Origin: Gp6-AA40 sp963772955
Lineage (GTDB): Bacteria; Acidobacteriota; Vicinamibacteria; Vicinamibacterales; UBA2999
Direction: 5' to 3'
DNA: 64,000 nt
Assembly (NCBI GenBank): GCA_963772955.1
Contig: CAVYZF010000009.1
Span: forward strand, 1,054,001-1,118,000
Numbering within the stretch: position 1 is the stretch's first letter; each line of letters begins with the position of its first letter. The notes beneath the pieces are model-generated. The model was not told where the DNA came from and did not search any database. It saw only the letters and a list, made by a program, of their open reading frames with translations. This document shows, in pieces, positions 1 through 11,100 of this stretch. The position numbers and the translations under genes are program-made.

Positions 1-1
1 G

Positions 2-685
2 CGCTTTCGTGGTGTACCGGGGCATCCTTTTGAGCAGGGATTTGACTTGCGCCTGGTGCCGGAGAAGCTCGCTGATCCACTCAAGTGGGTTGCTTCGCGT
101 CGCATCTTCGTGAACTCGATGAGCGACCTCTTTCATGAGGACGTTCCCGAGGATTACATCGAGAGAGTCGCTTCGGTGATGCTGAAAGCGAACTGGCACG
201 TCTTCCAGGTGCTCACCAAGCGTGCCGACCGCATGGTGCGTCTTCTGAAGGGGCGACTCACTGACGCCGCAGCACAGCCTCATATCTGGTGGGGAGTTAG
301 CGTCGAGAATCGGCGTGTGGGCATCCCGAGAATCGACGCCTTGCGCTCGGTCAATGCCGCGGTTAGATTCCTTTCTGTAGAACCGTTGCTTGAGGACCTT
401 GGTTCTGTGAACCTGCGGGGGATCGATTGGGTCATCGTCGGCGGAGAGAGCGGTCCGTTTGCCCGCCCGATGCATCCGGAGTGGGTTCGAAATCTGCGCG
501 ATCAGTGCCGCAGAGCGACAGTGCCATTCTTCTTTAAGCAATGGGGTGGCCCGCGTAAGAGCCAGACAGGCCGAAGGCTGGATGGTCGGGTGCACAGTGC
601 CTTTCCGATACGCCTGCGACGTGCCGCTCCAGACCAAGATACTCGGCAGAGTCTTCTCGCCTCCGTGCCGTCAAACGTTGGATGA
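2..685 (+). CDS. DUF5131 (phage Gp37/Gp68-like) protein, 5' partial
   Basis: The reading frame is open from base 2, so the true start lies outside the window; the first internal Met is at base 47. The protein has the family's typical stretches: RFRGVPGHP, RRIFVNSMSDLFHEDVP, VLTKRADRM, WWGVSVEN, RFLSVEPLLEDLG, WVIVGGESG and PFFFKQWGG. These mark the DUF5131 family, a radical-SAM-like group found in phages and islands; the N-terminal three-cysteine region is outside the window. The biochemical role is unknown. It overlaps the next gene, a TcmP-like partner, by four bases, the usual pairing for this family. The tail after residue 190 is less conserved but may be genuine. Confidence 0.8.
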   Translation, partial: RFRGVPGHPFEQGFDLRLVPEKLADPLKWVASRRIFVNSMSDLFHEDVPEDYIERVASVMLKANWHVFQVLTKRADRMVRLLKGRLTDAAAQPHIWWGVSVENRRVGIPRIDALRSVNAAVRFLSVEPLLEDLGSVNLRGIDWVIVGGESGPFARPMHPEWVRNLRDQCRRATVPFFFKQWGGPRKSQTGRRLDGRVHSAFPIRLRRAAPDQDTRQSLLASVPSNVG

Positions 686-1205
686 GTCCGTCCGACGGAT
701 TTTTCGAACGCCCGTTTGACGATGGAACTTTAACGAAGCTGCGCCTGTTCCAGCTCTACACGCGCGAGTGGTTGCCCGTCTTCCTCTCCAAGCCTGAGCC
801 GCCTTGGAAAGAACTCCACATCTACGATTTCTTCGCTGGTCCCGGCGCGGATTCAGCTGGTGTTCCAGGGAGCCCTCTGCGTCTGCTCAAGGAACTCCTG
901 GCAGTGCGGAACCTAATAGGTTGGCCTCGCGCAAGATTGCAGCGCATTTCTTCGACGACGACACTGAGGCGATCGGTAGACTGCGGGAGAAGACTCAATC
1001 CTACCTCGCGGCCTGGAAAACGGATGAGAACAACGGCGAAGCAAATTTCGACATTGACTGCGATGATTGCGGCCCGCTGCTATCGAGCCTCTTGCCTTCC
1101 ACGAAGATGACCGCTTTCGAGACCGAACTTAAGAGCCTGATCCGATCAGGCACGGTGAGAAGTGCGACTGGGGATGCCAAGACTGATTCAACTCGTGAAG
1201 CAGTA
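682..1205 (+). pseudogene. TcmP-like (three-Cys-motif partner) protein, frameshifted
   Basis: It starts at ATG 682, overlapping the DUF5131 stop. The N-terminus reads FFERPFDDGTLTKLRLFQLY, then IYDFFAGPGADSAGVPGSP, which matches the methyltransferase-like FAGPG loop of TcmP proteins. The frame is lost near 900-945 and the homologous sequence continues in another frame (AAHFFDDDTEAIGRLREK, DIDCDDCGPLL). A short third frame ending GMPRLIQLVKQ and a stop closes the region near 1205. The family is normally about 350-400 residues, so roughly half is missing. TcmP usually sits beside a three-Cys-motif protein, which fits its neighbour. I read it as a decaying gene; a sequencing error explains only the frame change, not the short length. 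Confidence 0.65.
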
Positions 1206-1206
1206 G

Positions 1207-1604
1207 TTGGGTCCCCGTTCTTACCGTTTGGAGGTTGGGAATTGGGAGTTGTTTCTCTCTCGGTGCCTCGCTGCCTCTGTGGGTCGTGAGGTAGTGACAG
1301 ACGCGGCGATGTCAAGCGTAATGGCCCTTGGTTAGTTCGCTGCCCCCTCCGTGCTCGCGCGGCGGCCAGGTCCGAACACGCGCAGCTTCGACAATCGCGA
1401 TCGGAGCTGCCCTTCTCCGGCGGCGCGGCCCTGCGTCGGAACGGGACGTCGTGAGTCGCTGACGACGGCGCTCCACGCATCAATACGCTGGAGGACGCCC
1501 AGCGCGCGAATCGCGTCCTCTTCGCTGCGCGTCTGACGAGGTAGTAGAAGGGGATCTCTTTTCACGAGCCGCGACTGTAGAGGTACAGGACCAGGAGACA
1601 TGGC
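1207..1604. repeat. gene-free stretch with dispersed repeat tails
   Basis: No convincing gene lies here. Bases about 1245-1300 carry a GGTGCCTCGCTGCCTCTGTG-type tract also found near 5500-5626 and 38779-38850. Bases about 1333-1410 resemble 23440-23510, where the same sequence encodes the last residues of the RND pump on the minus strand. Here the minus frame reads SKLRVFGPGRRASTEGAAN, nearly the same tail. This suggests a dispersed element end rather than a gene. Confidence 0.6.
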
Positions 1605-2046
<442 letters not shown>

Positions 2047-2074
2047 CACCACTGGGCGGAGCCCCCGCTCGCGA

Positions 2075-4184
2075 TCAGGGCACGACTCGGAACGCAATCA
2101 ATGTGCGCGCAGAGCCCGTGCTCTGACTCGCAATCAGCTCAATCAGATAGTCGCCGGTCGCCAGCGGAGCGAGCGACAGCGTTGCCTGGTGCGATTTCGA
2201 GCCATCGGCCTCGTTTCGCGCTGACGTCGGCACTGGAACCTGCAGCACCTTGCCGGTTCGATCGAGCAGACGTGCCGAGGACTCCGATGAGTCCGAGGCC
2301 GGTATCGCAACCCGCAGCGTGTCCGATCGGCGGAAGCGCAGATCGGCGGTGGCGATCTCGCGGTTGCCGGTGCCCGGTCCGCGTTTGAAGATGAGAAAAC
2401 CGGCGCCGTCTGCGGTGGTGGGCACGGTGACGCGGAGCGAGTCGGTGGCCGTCGAGCCGGGCGAGGCAGCCATTCGCGCGCACGCGCAATTCGTAGTCGC
2501 CGGGTGGCAGCGCGCGTGGTCCAACGGCCCACTGCACGCTGAGCGACGCAGGCAGTATGGACAGGTGGGTCGATGCCACCGTCGCACCGGATGCATCGAT
2601 GAGCGCGGCATCGGCCTCGGCGCCCTTGCCCCAGTCGGCATTGATAGTGCGCCCGATCTCGATGATCGCGGTGATCGTGCGTGTGTTGGCCGACACAGGA
2701 CTTACCGCCACGTGCAGGCGAAGCGGTGTGTCCCGCGTGAGGACACCGAGCGATGCCAGCGCACTCGAGACCGCCTGCGCCTCCGCTGCGCCCGCGGCAG
2801 CGCCCGACGACTCGAGCGGTGCGGGAGGCGCCGCGCTCGAGGCTGCGAGATAGCCGCGGCGCGCGCGAATCTGTACGCCTGGACGTGTCGCGCGCACGGT
2901 GATCGCATGAAAGCGGCCATCGAGCTTGCCGGTCGAGTAGTAACCGAGGAGATAGTAGGCGCTCAGGTCGGTCGTCATGCGCCGCAGACCGAGGGCGAAA
3001 TCGCTGGTGGCCGTGACCGCAACGCCATCAGTCTGTTCGGCCATCACGTGCAGCGACGTGCTGCGCTCGGCGAGGCGTGCTCGTTCCTCCTCCAGATTCA
3101 GCATCGGGTTCTGTCCGACACCCGCGACCGGGACGATGTCATCGTCGAACGCCACGATGCCGCGCGGATCGATGGGATAGAACGAGACGTTGGCGCGATT
3201 GGCCTGATCGAGGATCTGCCGGAAGCGTGCACCGTGATCGAGCGAGGCGAGCCTGAGGCGATCGGTATCGCACGTACTGGCCCGCGGCGTTTCACTGGTT
3301 GGTTCGGTCGTCAGACGGCCGGTCTGCGGATCGATCGTGACCTGCGGGACTGTCGGCACCGTACCGCGAATCGATCGGCCAAGGTTGTCGTTGGGGCGGT
3401 ACAACCGCCAGCCGTTCGTGATGGTGATGACGGCCTTCCGCTCTTCACGTGCGTCGCGCAGATACGTGACGAGCGATTCGAACGAGTCGAGCGTCTGCGC
3501 CTCGCGGCGCCGGAGGATCATCTCCTGCGCGATTCCGCGATCGGGGGCGATCTCGCCCGGCTTGTCGGGAACGCCCGGATAACACTCGGCATAGCGACGC
3601 TCGACCGGATCCAGTGCGACGCTGTCGCGGGCGCCCCAGGGGTTGTTGAGCGCATTCTCGATGGTCGCGACTTGCCGCGTGAAGGTGAGCGCTCGCACGG
3701 AGATGCCTGGCATCACAACGGCAAGAAGATCGTCGGGGCCCAGGAGGTTCCTGAGTGCTTCGGTCAGCGGCTTCGCGATCCGGATCGACGCCGCGCGATC
3801 GACGTTCATGACGTCGAGGAAGAGGATAAACACACGGGCGCGGGAATCGGTCGCGGCCTGACGGCTTTCTTCCGGAGTGCGCGGATCGGACCGGGTCGTT
3901 GGCGCTCCGCCCCCTCGAATGCGCACGGTGGCGAACTGCTCGATCGTCTGAGGCACCCGGTCTTCGAGCAGCTCGAACTCGTCGCGCCGCAGATCGTCGA
4001 TCGGCACGCCGTCCTTCGTCGTCGCGTACGCATCGACGCGCACGTAGTTCGCTTCGGTGCGAAACGTTGGTCGCGGCTGGTCCTGTGAAGCGGTTCGTGT
4101 GGGAGCGCCCGCGATCGCGGAGGCGATCGCGATGGCGGCGGCAGTCGCGAGCTGGCGTCGCCCTCCGGTCAGACGTGTGAACAT
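2075..4184 (-). pseudogene. VWFA-related secreted protein, one frameshift near 2472
   Basis: It starts at ATG 4184 with a signal peptide (residues about 1-33), followed by FRTEANYVRVDAYATTKDG. A von Willebrand A domain begins near residue 100 with FILFLDVMNVDRAAS, a degenerate MIDAS-type strand. This layout is that of the VWFA-related domain common in Acidobacteria. The frame breaks at about 2472 in a GCGTGCGCGCG tract, and the C-terminal 130 residues continue in another frame (ARMAASPGSTATDSLRVTVP to LIAFRVVP) down to the stop at 2075. Joined, the protein is about 700 residues. One indel in a GC dinucleotide run may be an assembly error, so the gene could be functional. Its role is unknown; VWA domains usually mediate protein contacts. 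Confidence 0.75.
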
Positions 4185-4261
4185 GCGGAACGGCTCCGCT
4201 CGACGAAGCAGGCAGGCTGGCGAGCGAAGTCTATCACTGGCACACTGCTACAATTCGCGAA

Positions 4262-5476
4262 ATGCAGAAGCGGCTCGCGTTTGGCCTCGTCATGGTTCTC
4301 GCGTCGCTCGGCACGACTGTCGGGGCACAGAAACCGGCGCGCGCCGCCTCTCCACCGTTACCGTCGCTGCCAGTCACGCTCTTCACCTCGGAGTTCCCGG
4401 TTCGTGTGACGGCGGTTGCCACCGGGCTCTCGCATCCGTGGAGCCTGGCATTCCTGCCCGACCCCTCGACTCCGCTCGGGGCAGGTGGCGCGACGATGCT
4501 CGTGACCGAGCGAAGCGGACGGTTGCGCATCATTCGCCACGGTGTCCTCGATCCGAAGCCAGTCGAGGGCGTACCCGCGGTCTCCAACGGGCGACTGGCT
4601 GGCCTGCTCGACATCGCCCTGCACCCGAAGTTTCGCGAGAACCAGTTGCTGTATCTGAGCTACTCGAAGACCCGGGCGGACAAGCGCTCGACCACCGTGC
4701 TGGCACGCGCGCGGTGGACCGGAACGGCGATGGCGGATCTCAAGGAGATCTTCGTCGCCAACACGTGGAGCGAGTCGGAAACCAACTTCGGTGGGCGCAT
4801 TGCCTTTGATCGCGACGGCTTCCTCTTTCTCACCGTCGGCGAACGTCAGGAGCAGAACCGCGCGCAGGACCCAGGCGATCACAGCGGCAAGATGATCCGT
4901 CTGAAAGATGATGGCAGCGTGCCGGCAGACAACCCGTTTGTGGGCCGCGCCGGCTACATGCCGGAGATCTACTCGCTCGGTCACCGCAGCCCTCAGGGGC
5001 TGACGGTTCATCCGACGACCGGGGCCATCTGGGAAACGGAGCACGGGCCGCTTGGCGGTGACGAGATCAACATCATCAAGCCGGGACGCAACTACGGTTG
5101 GCCACTCGTCACGTTCGGACGGGACTACGACGGCACCGCCGTCAGCGAGACCAGCTCACGTCCGGATTTCGAGCCGCCGTTCATCTACTTCGTTCCGTCG
5201 CTTGCCACGTCCGGCATCACCTTCTACACCGGGGACCGATTCCCGCAATGGAAGGGCAACGCGTTCATTGGCGCGATGGTCGAGGGACGAACGAGCGGCA
5301 CCGGCCACGTCCGGCGCATCACGTTCAACGAGCAGGGGCAGCCAATCCAGCGAGAGCCGATCCTGGCTGAATTGCATCAGCGCATTCGTGACGTTCGCCA
5401 GGGACCGGACGGCTATCTGTACGTGCTGACCGACGAAGACGCGGGCGCAGTGCTGCGAGTGGAACCAGCGCAGTAG
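4262..5476 (+). CDS. PQQ-dependent sugar dehydrogenase, secreted
   Basis: 404 residues with a signal peptide ending near QKPARA. It is a six-bladed GSDH/YliI-type beta-propeller: ATGLSHPWSLAFLPD in blade one, GGRIAFDRDGFLFLTVGER, HSGKMIRLKDDGSVPADNPF, EIYSLGHRSPQGLTVHPTTG, WETEHGPLGGDEINIIKPGRNYGWP and DGYLYVLTDEDAGAVLRVEP. The histidine and arginine of GHRSPQG and the EHGP/GDEIN segment match calcium- and PQQ-binding parts of the family. It oxidises aldoses in the periplasm and passes electrons to the respiratory chain. It is divergent from the VWFA gene, with 77 bp between starts that probably hold both promoters. Confidence 0.88.
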   Translation: MQKRLAFGLVMVLASLGTTVGAQKPARAASPPLPSLPVTLFTSEFPVRVTAVATGLSHPWSLAFLPDPSTPLGAGGATMLVTERSGRLRIIRHGVLDPKPVEGVPAVSNGRLAGLLDIALHPKFRENQLLYLSYSKTRADKRSTTVLARARWTGTAMADLKEIFVANTWSESETNFGGRIAFDRDGFLFLTVGERQEQNRAQDPGDHSGKMIRLKDDGSVPADNPFVGRAGYMPEIYSLGHRSPQGLTVHPTTGAIWETEHGPLGGDEINIIKPGRNYGWPLVTFGRDYDGTAVSETSSRPDFEPPFIYFVPSLATSGITFYTGDRFPQWKGNAFIGAMVEGRTSGTGHVRRITFNEQGQPIQREPILAELHQRIRDVRQGPDGYLYVLTDEDAGAVLRVEPAQ

Positions 5477-5496
5477 TTGACCGCGTTTGGTTTCCT

Positions 5497-5626
5497 CTAC
5501 GACACACAGGGGCACCGAGGCACAGAGTGAAGAACTCTAGTAGAGGCGGGTCTTCAGACCCGCCTGAATTTCGAAACGCAAGAAGAGCTGAGGAAGACTC
5601 AGTGCCTCACTGCCTCTGTGTGTCGT
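5497..5626. repeat. nested inverted repeat with palindromic hairpin
   Basis: The outer arms are ACGACACACAGGGGCACCG (5499) and the opposing TGCCTCTGTGTGTCGT (about 5610-5626). Between them is a GC hairpin, AGGCGGGTCTTCAGACCCGCC (about 5540-5560), preceded by TAGTAGAGG. It could terminate the dehydrogenase transcript. The same hairpin type recurs at 27860, 31436, 32178 and 35430. Confidence 0.75.
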
Positions 5627-5659
5627 TAGTGACCGCGCCCCCTTCCGTCGCAGTGCGGC

Positions 5660-5767
5660 TCAAGCGGCTGCGGCCCGATGTCGCGCTTGCAGAAGCGCCG
5701 CGATGTGCACCATCACGAAGCTCGGGACCAGAAAGGCCGGGATGAGCAGGAGTGGCTGATGGGCCAT
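5660..5767 (-). pseudogene. remnant of a small membrane protein
   Basis: A 35-residue frame reads HQPLLLIPAFLVPSFVMVHIAALLQARHR, one clear membrane helix with a cytoplasmic basic end. Upstream in other frames the sequence RHQIELLMMERE may be the preceding part, so this looks like the C-terminal end of a frameshifted gene. The family was not recognised. Confidence 0.35.
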
Positions 5768-5983
5768 GGGGCCGATGCTCGCGTTCCATCATGAGCAGTT
5801 CGATCTGATGGCGATCGGGTAAAGGCGGGTCGTCCCTGGCAATGAGCCAAGCCGAAGGTAGACACGCCTTGCGGCTCGTGCGCGAGGTGGTGGCATTTCA
5901 AGCTAAAGTAGGTGCCATATTCCCGTCGGTCGGCCGGACTTCCCATTCGGTGCGTGTCGCATTGCTCGATATGGAGGCATCCG

Positions 5984-7027
5984 ATGACCCCTCGCCTTCT
6001 CGCTCCAGTCGTTATTGTCGGGGTAATGCTGGCCGTTACATCGGGCGCGCCTGTGTCCCTGATTGCCCAGCGCGCCGGCACGGCAGCAAAGACAGAACCC
6101 CCGGCAAAACCGTGGAAACTCTCGCGCACTCCGGACGGTCAGCCAGATCTGCAGGGTTTCTGGACGAACACGACCTACGTGCCGCTCGAGCGGCCGAAGA
6201 ACGTCACGAAGACGTTCTATACGCCGGAGGAAGCGGCCGAAAACATCAAGCGAGCGGCCGTGACCGAAAACGAGCAGACCGAGCCAGGAACCGTCGCGGA
6301 CGTCCACTACGACTTTACGCAGTTCGGGCTGGATCGTAGCCAGAGTGCGCTTGCGCTCAACCTGCGCACGTCGCTCATCGTCGATCCGCCGGAAGGGAGG
6401 ATTCCTCCGATGACCGCGGAGGGACTCGGGCGAGGCGCAGAGCGCGCAGAGCTGAGAAAGCGAATGGGAGGGCCGTTCGATGCGGCACAGAACCAGCCAC
6501 TGAGCGTGCGCTGCATCATCATGGACCGCATCGGGCCGCCGATGCTGGCCGGCGCGTACAACAACAACTATCAGATCGTCCAGGTGCCGGGCTACGTCAT
6601 GATTCTGGTCGAGATGATTCATGACGTACGGATCATCCCGCTCGATGGGCGACCGCAGCTGCCCGCGAGTGTCCGGCAATGGACCGGTAGCTACCGCGGG
6701 CGCTGGGAGGGCGACACGCTCGTGGTTGAGTCGACGAATTTCAATGGCAAGAACCCGTTCCAGGGCTCGAGCGAGAACATGAAACTCATCGAGCGATTCA
6801 CGCGCGTGGACGAGAACACGATCCGCTATCAATTTACGGTCGACGATCCGTCGACGTGGACGAGACCGTGGTCGGCGGAGGTGCCGTGGGCGAAGACCAT
6901 CGGCCCACTCTTCGAGCACGCATGCCACGAGGGCAACTATGGCTTGGGCAACATTCTCGCCGGCGCCCGCGCCGAGGAGAAACGGGCTGACGAAGCGGGC
7001 GCAAAGAGCAGTCAGCCCGGGAACTGA
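5984..7027 (+). CDS. secreted HEGNYG-family protein of unknown function
   Basis: I chose ATG 5984, 5 bases after GGAG at 5974-5977, because it begins a good signal peptide (MTPRLLAPVVIVGVMLAVTSGA). The mature part opens with SRTPDGQPDLQGFWTN and contains LIVDPPEGRIP, YNNNYQIVQVPGYVMILVEM, GRWEGDTLVVESTNFN, IERFTRVDENTIRYQFTVDDPSTW and FEHACHEGNYG. The same order of motifs occurs in two other genes in this window (16441-17253 and 48971-49999). These proteins are abundant in Acidobacteria and usually hypothetical. The acidic strands and the H-E-x-N pattern might bind a ligand or metal, but I can assign no activity. Confidence 0.75.
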   Translation: MTPRLLAPVVIVGVMLAVTSGAPVSLIAQRAGTAAKTEPPAKPWKLSRTPDGQPDLQGFWTNTTYVPLERPKNVTKTFYTPEEAAENIKRAAVTENEQTEPGTVADVHYDFTQFGLDRSQSALALNLRTSLIVDPPEGRIPPMTAEGLGRGAERAELRKRMGGPFDAAQNQPLSVRCIIMDRIGPPMLAGAYNNNYQIVQVPGYVMILVEMIHDVRIIPLDGRPQLPASVRQWTGSYRGRWEGDTLVVESTNFNGKNPFQGSSENMKLIERFTRVDENTIRYQFTVDDPSTWTRPWSAEVPWAKTIGPLFEHACHEGNYGLGNILAGARAEEKRADEAGAKSSQPGN

Positions 7028-7153
7028 GCCCTGATTCCAGGCTGTGACCGGAGCGGCTTCGGTCTCTATGCCCTTGGTTTCCCTGACTCCTGGTGCAGCA
7101 GCCGCGCTTGCGCCACAGGCCGCCACCGTAGCCGCGCAGATCGCCGCGGTGGG

Positions 7154-7227
7154 TCTTCGCGCTGCCGTCAGCGACGCGTCGTTCCGTCACGATGGGCGGA
7201 ATCAGCGGTCAGTTCGCCGCCCCCTCC
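7154..7227. repeat. 74-bp repeat shared with 23383-23456 (IS junction)
   Basis: Bases 7154-7227 and 23383-23456 have equal length with about three mismatches. The minus strand of the first half encodes TERRVADGSAK, part of an IS91-type transposase. The second half is the start of the IS5-like transposase (GGISGQFAAPS). It therefore marks a junction between two element remnants that has been copied. Confidence 0.75.
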
Positions 7228-7925
7228 GAGACGATGGGCCGGCCCGGCTTGCCTCCTGGCATCTACTTCCGGCTGCTGTTGATCGGCTACTTCGAAGGCA
7301 TTGACTCGGAGCGTGGCATCGCGTGGCGCGCGGCGGATTCGTTGGCCTTGCGTGATTTCATCGGGGTCAGCTTGGAGGACACGCCGCCCGATCACTCGAC
7401 CATTTCGCGGACACGCCGTTTGATCGATCTCGAAACGCATCGGGCCGTGTTCACGTGGGTGCTGCAGTGCTTGAGCATGGCCGGTTTGGTCAAGGGCAAA
7501 ACGGTCGGCATCGACGCGACGACCCTGGAGGCTAACGCCGCGTTGCGCAGCATCGTCCGCGTGACACCGGCGAAGGCTACGAAGAGTTTCTGACGCGGCT
7601 CGCCAAGATGAAGGACGGTCGGACGCATCTGGCGCACAAAGCGGAGCACGCGATCGATCTCGAGACGGGCGCGATCGCCGGGGTCACGGTGCAAGATGCC
7701 GACAAAGGCGACACGACCGCGATCCAGCAGACGCTGCCCGAGTCCGCCGAGCAACTCGACGCGGTGGCCGCGTCATTGATGATGCGGTGGCAGTGATCGA
7801 GGAAGTCGTCGCCGACAAGGGCTATCACAGCCGCACGACAATCCACGATCTGGAGACACTCGCGATCCGCACCTACATCGGCGAGCCCGATCGCGGGCCA
7901 CAGTCGTGGATTGATCTGTCTTCTC
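7192..7925 (+). pseudogene. broken IS5/IS1182-like transposase
   Basis: The frame opens MGGISGQFAAPSETMGRPGLPPG and runs through IYFRLLLIGYFEGIDSERGI, DHSTISRTRRLIDLETH and KTVGIDATTLEANAA, the DDE-fold start with its first catalytic Asp. It shifts frame near 7571 (DTGEGYEEFLTRLA), lacks about 45 residues before KMKDGRTHLAHKAEHAIDLETGA, and shifts again near 7785 to VIEEVVADKGYHSRTTI, ending after IGEPDRGPQSWID. The C-terminal catalytic part is absent. It is a dead insertion sequence; no terminal inverted repeats could be fixed. Confidence 0.75.
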
Positions 7926-8179
7926 TTTCTAACTCAACCGCCTCTATCAGCGAATCGTCCGCGACCTCGATCCTGCGAACGAGGAAGATTCCCCAGCTTT
8001 CTGAAATAGAACGCATCTTTTTGCTGTTACCCCACCTCTAACAGCAACTCATCGCTGTTATCCGCGGCGTTGGGCCTAGCGCTGCGCGGCATGAATTGCG
8101 CAATACAGCTCCGCATCGGTTTGCTTCCAAACGATCGGCGCGTGCAGCGGACGTTCGCGCATGGCCACTGAGGTAAGTC
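7926..8179. other. intergenic stretch, no gene seen
   Basis: These bases follow the truncated transposase. They contain a short repeat of CTAACAGCAACTCATCGCTGTTAT (about 8037-8062), whose arms TAACAGC and GCTGTTA are inverted and could form a small hairpin. The promoter for the galactosidase gene should lie downstream, but no clear -35/-10 was identified. Confidence 0.4.
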
Positions 8180-11100
8180 ATGTCCGGACGTCGGCTCTCG
8201 TTTGTCTCGATAGTGCTCTCCGCTGCTGTTGTCGCTCTCCTTCTCCACGCGCACCTTGTTGCGCAGGCGGTGCCGCCCCGGCCGAACGTGGCGATCACGA
8301 ACGTTCCCGGCTTGAGTCACAACGTGTTGGCGGCCGACTTCAACGCTGACGGAGTGACAGACCTGCTCGGCGGGGATGTCGATGGGGGGATGCTGCTGGC
8401 GCTGGGAATCGGCGACGGCACTTTCGCTGCCGCCTCCCTCCTTCTGGTTGACGATCGGGCCGGCTCTTCTCCGCTGAGGCCACTCGCATTGCTGGACCAA
8501 CGAGCGTCTATCGACATCCTCGCGGTCACTCAGGTGACGTCAACAGATCCGTATCCGGATATTTACGTGTTCTCGATCAACCGCAGCGGCACGTTCCGAG
8601 GGCCTATCCTGATCGCCCAAGACGCGGCGGACGGCGAGATCGTCGACGCAGTCACCGGAGACTTCGACGCGGACGGCGACGCCGATTTCGCGACGTTGGA
8701 ATCAAGTGCGCTACGCGTGTATACAGGAGCCGGCGAATTCGGACTCTATGCGCCGCCGCTCGTGCTCCCGACCTACTCGGAAGCGCACAGCGTTATTGCG
8801 GGAGACTTCGACGCTAACGGGAAGCTGGACTTTGCCGTCACCACGCGATCGCCCTCCTCGATCAGTCTCTTCATGCAACGTGACAACAGGGAGTTTGGCT
8901 TCACGCCCAAGCCTCCCATCGTTCTCGAACACGGGGCGCTGGGGATCGCGGTCGTCAACCGGGATGCCGGGCGCGACAACGCAGTTGACCTTATTGTCTC
9001 GGCTGCCGACCGGGCGGGAATTCATGAGCCGTGGCTGAACGGGTTCGTATACGTCCTGAAGGGAAACGGCGACGGTACGTTCCAGCCACCGATCGAGTTC
9101 CCGACGACCATCGGTCCGGTCGCCGTGGTTACTGGTGACTTCAACAGAGACGGTCGCGCGGACGTCGCAACCACGCATCGTTCGTATGCTGTGCAGTGCG
9201 ACACGTCGAAGCACGTGTGGGACGGTGTGTCGGTGCTGCCCAATCTCGGTCATGGGAAGTTCGGCGCCGCAGTCACGTTCGAGTTGAGCAACAGCGAGGA
9301 ACTGTCCGAGACTGCATTCACCGGGGACCAGCATCACATGCTGGCGACATCGGACCTGAACGCTGATGGCAGCGCTGACCTGATTGCGTCGCCTGGAGCC
9401 ATCCTCCTCAGTGTGCCACCCGTAGCCAACAGGGCACCCATTGCGAACGCGGGGCCACCGACGACCATCCCGGCCGGTGAACAGCAATTCTCCCTGAACG
9501 GGTCAGCGACGGACCCGGACATGGACTGGCTTACATTCACCTGGACGGACGAGGCAGGCCGTGTCGTCGGCACTGTACCGCGGCCTTGTATCGGGATCCC
9601 TTCCGCGGAAATTCAGACATACACGCTGAAGGTTTCAGACGGACACGGCGGCGAGGCCATCCATACGGTGATGTATTCGTTCGACTCACACGGTCCATCC
9701 ACTTTGCTTCCCGTTGCGATAGGCGTCGGCTCCGTTGCGGCCGCGGGCAGCATCTCGTTCGACAGCAGCGCCTACGCGATGACCTCCCCAATGGAAACGA
9801 AATTGCCCGGCGGGCTGGCTCTAACTCCGCCGATGGGCTGGAACACTTGGAACACCTTCGGGTGTGACATCAATGAGCAACTGATTCGGGACATGGCCGA
9901 TCGCGTGGTCTCGTCAGGCATGGATGAGGCCGGATACGAGTACATCAACATCGACGATTGTTGGATGGCCTACGACCGCGATAGCGAAGGCAACCTGCAG
10001 CCCGACCCCGCTCGATTCCCCAGCGGCATCGCCGCCATAGCGGATTACGTCCACCTCCGCGGCCTGAAACTCGGCATCTACTCTTCCGCGGGCACGCTCA
10101 CCTGTCAGGGCCGTCCCGCCAGCATCGGCCACGAAGCCCAAGACGCGGCTCGGTTCGCGGAGTGGGGCGTCGACTTCCTGAAGTACGACAATTGCGGTGA
10201 CCACCTCGGACTCACCGCGATCGAGCGCTACACCAGAATGCGCGACGCCCTGTTGGCGACCGGCCGGCCCATTGTCTTCAGCTTGTGCAACTGGGGTCAG
10301 GAGGAGGTCCATGAATGGGGCTCCGATGTCGGCCATCTGTGGCGCACCACCGACGACATCCTCGCCAACTGGGACAGAGTGATGTGGATCCTGGATCAGC
10401 AGGTCGGCCTGGAAACGTATTCGGGGCCTGGCGGCTGGAACGATCCAGACATGCTCGAAACCGGAAACCCCGGCCTCACCTCCGATGAGTCTCGCGCCCA
10501 CTTCAGCCTCTGGGCACTTCTCAACGCGCCACTGATCACCAGCAACGACCTTCGCTCCATGAGCGCGGAGACGGAGGCAGTCCTCACCGACTCCGACGTG
10601 ATCGCCGTGAATCAGGACTGGGCAGGCATCCAAGGCCACCGCATACGGGACGACGGCGAGCAGGAGATCTGGTACAAGCCGATGTCGGACAACACGGCCG
10701 CGGTCGTGCTGCTCAATCGGTCATCCTCAAGTGCCTCAATGGCGATCACAGCATCAGAGATCGGTTTGCCTCCCGCCTTGCAGTACGACGTGAAGGATCT
10801 CTGGACCGACGAGGTCCGCTCCGTTCAAGACCGATATGAGACCACCGTCCCCGGACACGCGGCCGTGATGGTACGCGTGTCGATAACGAACAACGATGGC
10901 GCGATCAATATGTCCGGCCTCGTCTCGACGTCGGAGAGCAACGGCTGGGGACCGGTTGAGCGCAACCGCAGCAACGGCGAGTACGCGGCCGGCGACGGCG
11001 CGCAGTTGACGCTCAATGGCACACCATACGCGAACGGCCTCGGCGTGCATGCGTACTCAGACGTGCGGTATGCGCTCACTGGCCAGTGCAGCACGTTCGA

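Noticed and set aside
2250..4088. 612-residue plus-strand frame opposite the VWFA gene
   Set aside because: It is an antisense shadow caused by high GC, with low-complexity Arg-rich content.
8037..8090. attC-like site (GTTGGGC)
   Set aside because: Only one core match, no integron integrase and no cassette structure.
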